64,000 nt of DNA. Origin: Sipunculus nudus. Taxonomy: Eukaryota > Annelida > Sipuncula > Golfingiida > Sipunculidae. The number at the start of each line of letters is the position of its first letter. The stretch's first letter is position 1. Of the stretch, positions 60,073 to 64,000 are shown one piece after another. The DNA is taken from NCBI GenBank assembly GCA_026874595.1, contig CM049317.1, positions 19,429,882 through 19,493,881 on the forward strand. The letters are read 5' to 3'. Under the pieces are notes generated by a model. It was not told the origin of the DNA, ran no database searches, and saw only the letters and a program-made list of their open reading frames with translations. Position numbers and translations under genes: made by a program.

Positions 60073-60949
60073 TATAAAAATTCTATGGTCTACTACTATT
60101 TATAAGTACTATATGTTAGCATGGACGGTGACAACAGGCCAACACGATGTCATAGGCCAAACTCAATGCACAGGGTACAAGGACTTTCAAAAACGAACAA
60201 TTCTGAACCCACACTATAATAGGAGATTTATTAAAAAATAATAATTATTTTTCAAGGCTTGTAACCCCTCATCGCGTTCTGCTATTCTTGATTTAAACTA
60301 ATATATTTGGATAATAAAAAGTTATACTTTTTTCTGCAATATCCCTTACGATGCAACTTGTTTGATACTGTGTGTCGCTGAAAGAGAATGAAATACAAAG
60401 AAAATAAAGTAAACCGATTCAGGGAGTATATTCTTCCTCTTGAGACACCCAGATTGTTAACGTGTGAATAGAATATTACTTTGAAGACTTCCTGAGTCAA
60501 TAAGTTTATGGTTTGTCTTTATTGTGCATCAGTGAAACTTGAGGAAAATCTAAATAAAACAAAATCAGCTAATTTAACATTATTGTGTAAATGTAAATTT
60601 GTCATTCGTTCAGCTGTTAACTATTCATGTATATAGTTTAGGCCTGATGTATCCAAAAAGAGTTCCCTCGATGAAGTGAGCGTTCGCATGGGCAGATGTA
60701 TGCTACGGTGCCTGTAACGGCATGTCACGCGTATGTTGCACACAATTCGCATGTAAGTGCTATTGCGGACAGACGTTTTCGGAATAGACTGGTCAGTTTC
60801 ACTGGTGAATGTTACTCAGTTACCCTTAAGCCACGAAAATAAAAGCAAGCAATTATGTTCTATGATTAAATCTTATATTATATAAAAAAAAAAAATGCCC
60901 ACAGAAATGCCAATTTATAACATGTATTTTAAAAATGTTCACACTGTGG

Positions 60950-61080
60950 AATACTTCAGTAATTGTTTGCCACTCGAAATATATGGTATATTTTCGACAT
61001 GTATAACCAAAACCGCTCAATCATGGCTGATCCATTAAGTGCTTTGCTATGGCAATATATGGTACTTACTTTGTAATATA
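60950..61080. repeat. Short 77-bp repeat relic
   Basis: 'gtggaatacttcagtaattg', 'gaaatatatggtatattttc' and 'ggctgatccattaagtgctt' are under two units of the array found at 42080-43890. Confidence 0.7.
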
Positions 61081-61157
61081 TGAAATAGTTTATTTTCAGG
61101 ATCAATACTTGTAGGTTATGCCGATCGATATAACATTACACACGAACACCAACACCG

Positions 61158-61160
<3 letters not shown>

Positions 61161-61194
<34 letters not shown>
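61161..61194. repeat. (AT)n microsatellite
   Basis: A short TA run. Confidence 0.9.
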
Positions 61195-61198
<4 letters not shown>

Positions 61199-61413
61199 AA
61201 TTATTCATTATTACGTTTTAACCATTATTTGTCAAAACAAGGAAAAAGTACATGCATTAATTTATTAAAGTACTCTGAAAACAAGAGCAACTTTATAATA
61301 TTTCAAAGTAGGTGGCAGCAATGAAAATGGCAGCTATTACCTCCTTAAAGTTGGTACCTCTATAAAGTGGGCAGTTTAGCCCAGTTCTATGGGTCCATCA
61401 TTATAGAGGTTCG

Positions 61414-61417
<4 letters not shown>

Positions 61418-61488
<71 letters not shown>

Positions 61489-61502
61489 AAGAGACAGAGA
61501 GG
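61418..61502. repeat. Compound (TA)n(GA)n microsatellite
   Basis: A TA run to about 61466, then a GA run with AAGAGACAGA interruptions. Confidence 0.95.
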
Positions 61503-62011
61503 GGGTATGTTGTGATAGACAAGAGTACATGAGGCTAATGCCTCTGACTATTAGTGTGTGCACCATAAGTAAGTCTCACATAATATTATTATGTAACAGG
61601 TAACAAGGTTGAGAGGGGCAGGGGGTATAGATCACTAGGTAGAATAACCAAGATCTTGTAAATGACATGGGCCTGATGAAGACTATCATAAATGATCAAC
61701 AAGCAATCTCTCTGCCACAAAAGCCCACTTACCATACTGAACCCCTGTGACTGAGTATGCAGACATTAATGATGTGGTTTTAATCTGATATATCAGGTCA
61801 GGAATATAATGCACACATCCCTTTTAGTTTTTGGTTCTCGATGCTCAACATTTGAATGGGTAAGCCATTAATTGATCTTCTACTGTTTGCCAAACTTGTA
61901 GCAATGCTATGTGCAAGGTACAGACGTCTTTCAAAATTTATGCATGTCATGACCTAATAAATTCAAAGCGAGGCTAAGCGTGGCACCGCGTAAACAAACT
62001 CGCATGTCAAA

Positions 62012-62228
62012 ATGGCCGATCAACAGGTTCTCCTGGACCCGCATGACGGCCGTAAACTTTTTTTTCGAACTAAAGAAAAGAAGTGAGTACTGTTGTGTTC
62101 CACACTGTAAAAGTGATGCAAGGACAGCTGAGGGCCAGAAGAAGACCTACCAAAGGTTTCCATCTAATCCTACAACCAGGAAAGCGTGGGTCGTTAACAT
62201 TCGACGGGACGAAGGGGCGCTTTTTAAG
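62012..62228 (+). pseudogene. THAP-domain exon of an ISL2EU/Harbinger-type transposase
   Basis: The exon contains the first two-thirds of a THAP zinc-binding domain: 'YCCVPHCKSDART' (the first Cys pair), 'QRFPSNP' and 'KAWVVNIRRDEG', then a possible donor AAG|GTACGA at 62229. The ATG at 62012 (caaaATGG) is in the strongest context but lies one frame away; one T fewer in the run 62058-62065 would join it to the THAP frame. In-frame ATGs at 62003 and 62042 are alternatives. The second metal pair (Cys-x2-His) is missing; it should lie in a following exon that I could not identify. THAP domains bind DNA and are found on P-element-like and ISL2EU transposases. Confidence 0.65.
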
Positions 62229-62439
62229 GTACGAGTTTCACTGTCACTTGATGAATTACTTTCAAAGTAAATTTTTGGAGGGTAATCTTTATTAATGGGC
62301 GGTCGTAACTTATTTTTATTGCAACTGGAAATATACTTGTATCAATAAGTTAATATTTTGAAAAGAATGATGAATGTAACTTAAAGAACTGTGAACATAA
62401 CATCGGGCTAGACGTTTTATACAAAGGGGCGCTTTTTAA
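62212..62439 (+). repeat. 16-bp direct repeat flanking 196 bases
   Basis: AAGGGGCGCTTTTTAA occurs at 62212-62227 and again at 62424-62439. After the second copy the sequence can be read as a continuation of the THAP frame for a few residues ('GALFKVIINERT'). This suggests a duplication or insertion that split the exon. Confidence 0.5.
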
Positions 62440-63218
62440 AGTCATAATAAATGAACGCACGTGTCTAGCTGTCAATATTGTTATTGTCTACACCGTATTA
62501 AAAAACGTTTTAAAGACAGGAGACTAAAATTCTCCTTAAAAGTTGGTATTTAGAAAAAGAAATAATCCGTGCAGATGAATGCAAAGACTGAGCCTGAGGC
62601 CATGAGTGCCAAAACGGTCTGCTACCGCAAATAATGGCCTCCCTTGAGGATTACTTGTAACAAATAGATGAAGTGATATATACTTTGATCTCCACGAACA
62701 TCAGATTATCCCTGATCTTTACCAGTATCCAAACCAATTTAAAACTAATATGTACATCTTCAAGTTCATGTTCATTATAATGTATATGAAGGGGCTGGAA
62801 CAGGGTTAACAAAGATGGGTTTTTAGAGGAAAGTGTCTGTATGTGGGTAGTTGTGTTTGCAGTGTGTATATATATATACATATTGTTATTGATAAATTTT
62901 ACTGGAAATTACCCATTCATGTTAATGTAATTTCTGAAAATTGCTTGAAGTAATATTTATTTTGTTTGGTTTTATGTGGAAATGGCCCCCTGAGCACACT
63001 TTTTGCACTGTTCCTCATAGTTGACAAGTCACTAAACCCACAAAATAGGCATATATCTAGGTGTTGCCACAGAGGAGTTCCATGACAAAGTTGAGTGGCG
63101 CCACCATCAATAATAATAAAGATTACGACAAGATCGCAGCACAGAGGACCTCAGTTTATTTACAATAGGTTATATGGTTAAATATTTTTTTTAATACAAA
63201 TCACCCTGGTCATTTCAG
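62440..63218 (+). other. Presumed intron of the THAP/DDE gene
   Basis: It ends at a good acceptor ('ggtcatttcag', 63218). The missing end of the THAP domain was not found here in intact form. Confidence 0.4.
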
Positions 63219-64000
63219 AACAATACCAAAGAAGAGAACCCATGGAGCACCAACTCAAGATGAGACATCATCATCATGCGAGTCAGATGAGGCGATGGAC
63301 ACATCACAGACCATACTTGAACTTAACAGACAACTGGCTGAAAAAGATGAACAAATCAAGGACATTATAAAGGAGAAAGATAATATTATAAAGTCACTTC
63401 AACATCAAATTCAGATTGAGCATTTTGGTGTTAACAGTTTTGGAAGTGATGATAGTTTATTATTTTTTATACAGGGTTTTCAACAGTCTCTGCTTTTAGA
63501 GCACTGTTTGAGTTTTTGCAGCCAACAGCATCTACGATGACCAGTCTCTATTATGAACCTACTGATACATTCACATTGGCAGGCAGACCTAGTTGTATGT
63601 TATTAATTGATGAGTTGTTTATGTTTCTGTGTAGACTCCGTATAAATTGTTTAGAGCAAGACTTGGCAGTAAGATTTAACTGTTCAGTGGCAACTGTAAG
63701 TCGCAAATTTAACATTGGTAAATTACTTATACTTTCTATTAGGATCAATTCCAATCTGGTTACCAAAGAGTCAAATTCAACAGCTGATGCCAGATGTGTT
63801 TCAAGCTAAATACAGCAATACCCGTGTTGTTATTGATTGCACTGAGATAAGGTCTCAGCACCCATCATCACTTGTGTTAAACCCCCAGCTTTTTTCTTAT
63901 TATAAGAACTACACCAACTACAAAGGATTAATTGGGATTGCACCCCATGCAGCTGTTACCTTTGTTTCATCTCTCTGCACTGGCTGCATATCAGACAAAG
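63219..64000 (+). pseudogene. DDE_Tnp_4 transposase exon, cut by the window edge
   Basis: In order: a basic 'PKKRTHGAPTQDE' linker; a coiled coil ('LNRQLAEKDEQIKDIIKEKD', 63320-63380); 'FGVNSFGSDDSLLFF' leading to 'YTGF'; the helix-turn-helix ('FMFLCRLRINCLEQDLAVRF' and 'CSVATVSRKF'); then the DDE_Tnp_4 start 'LPKSQIQQLMPDVFQ', 'TRVVIDCTEIR' with the first catalytic Asp, and 'YKGLIGIAPHAAVTFVSSL'. The frame shifts by one at a T6 run (63463-63468) and again near 63712-63722, where a WIN-type motif is damaged. The remaining two acidic residues lie beyond the window. The domain order THAP, coiled coil, HTH_Tnp_4, DDE_Tnp_4 is that of ISL2EU-type and related THAP transposases. Confidence 0.75.

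Larger units (their letters stand above)
59236..60960 (+). repeat. Segmental duplication, copy B
   Basis: The counterpart of 40606-42075. It is interrupted between 59432 and 60228 by about 800 bases that include a (TA)n run and a pogo MITE. It ends in fewer than two units of the 77-bp repeat (about 60950-61080). Confidence 0.8.

Overview
This window is nuclear DNA of an animal, most likely a mollusc and probably a bivalve. The evidence is AT-rich intron-bearing sequence, many (TA)n and (GA)n microsatellites, and about ten copies of an interspersed repeat with a 'TGACCTTGACCTTTGACC' head and a 'GGACGGACGG...AGCTGAGCTAA' tail that I associate with bivalve genomes. The species cannot be named from sequence alone. 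There are no bacterial-style operons, and I recognise no rRNA gene, intact tRNA gene or CRISPR array.

Host genes are sparse. On the minus strand two exons (5418-5666 and 2319-2444) join in phase into an almost complete C-type lectin-like domain with all four canonical cysteines. A phase-compatible signal-peptide exon (25332-25389) with a TATA box upstream may be exon 1 of the same gene, which would then span more than 23 kb. Weaker exon candidates are a receptor-tail-like terminal exon at 1551-1659 (+), a second signal-peptide exon at 52772-52841 (+) and an exon-like stretch at 54494-54689 (+).

Most of the window is mobile DNA. The centrepiece is a complete 3.74-kb pogo/Tigger/jerky-type transposon (43956-47698). 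It has near-identical 21-bp terminal inverted repeats, flanking TA duplications, subterminal GTGGGACA sites, a two-exon DDD transposase gene and an unusual acidic C-terminal extension ending in a compact module. Its reading frame is broken only by four single-A length changes, all in A-runs. At the right edge a THAP-domain plus DDE_Tnp_4 transposase gene of ISL2EU/Harbinger type (62012 to past 64000) is broken in the same way in T-runs, which raises the question of assembly error. Other elements are an internally deleted Tigger-like copy (36746-37750), a 184-bp pogo MITE (59889-60072), hAT-type MITEs with 8-bp duplications (10913-11160, 17759-18076, 21268-21676, 26250-26699), several GGGGCGGATCC-ended MITEs, two LINE remnants (8046-9290 minus, 48920-50600 plus) and a heavily mutated Ty3/Gypsy pol (55600-57200).

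A segmental duplication links 40606-42075 with 59236-60960. A tandem array of a 77-bp unit (42080-43890, about 23 units) lies at the end of the first copy, while the second copy holds fewer than two units. The pogo element sits just past the end of this array. The lectin exons and the transposons have no evident functional link; the window reads as a long-intron host locus filled by successive insertions. No clearly new multi-gene system is visible.
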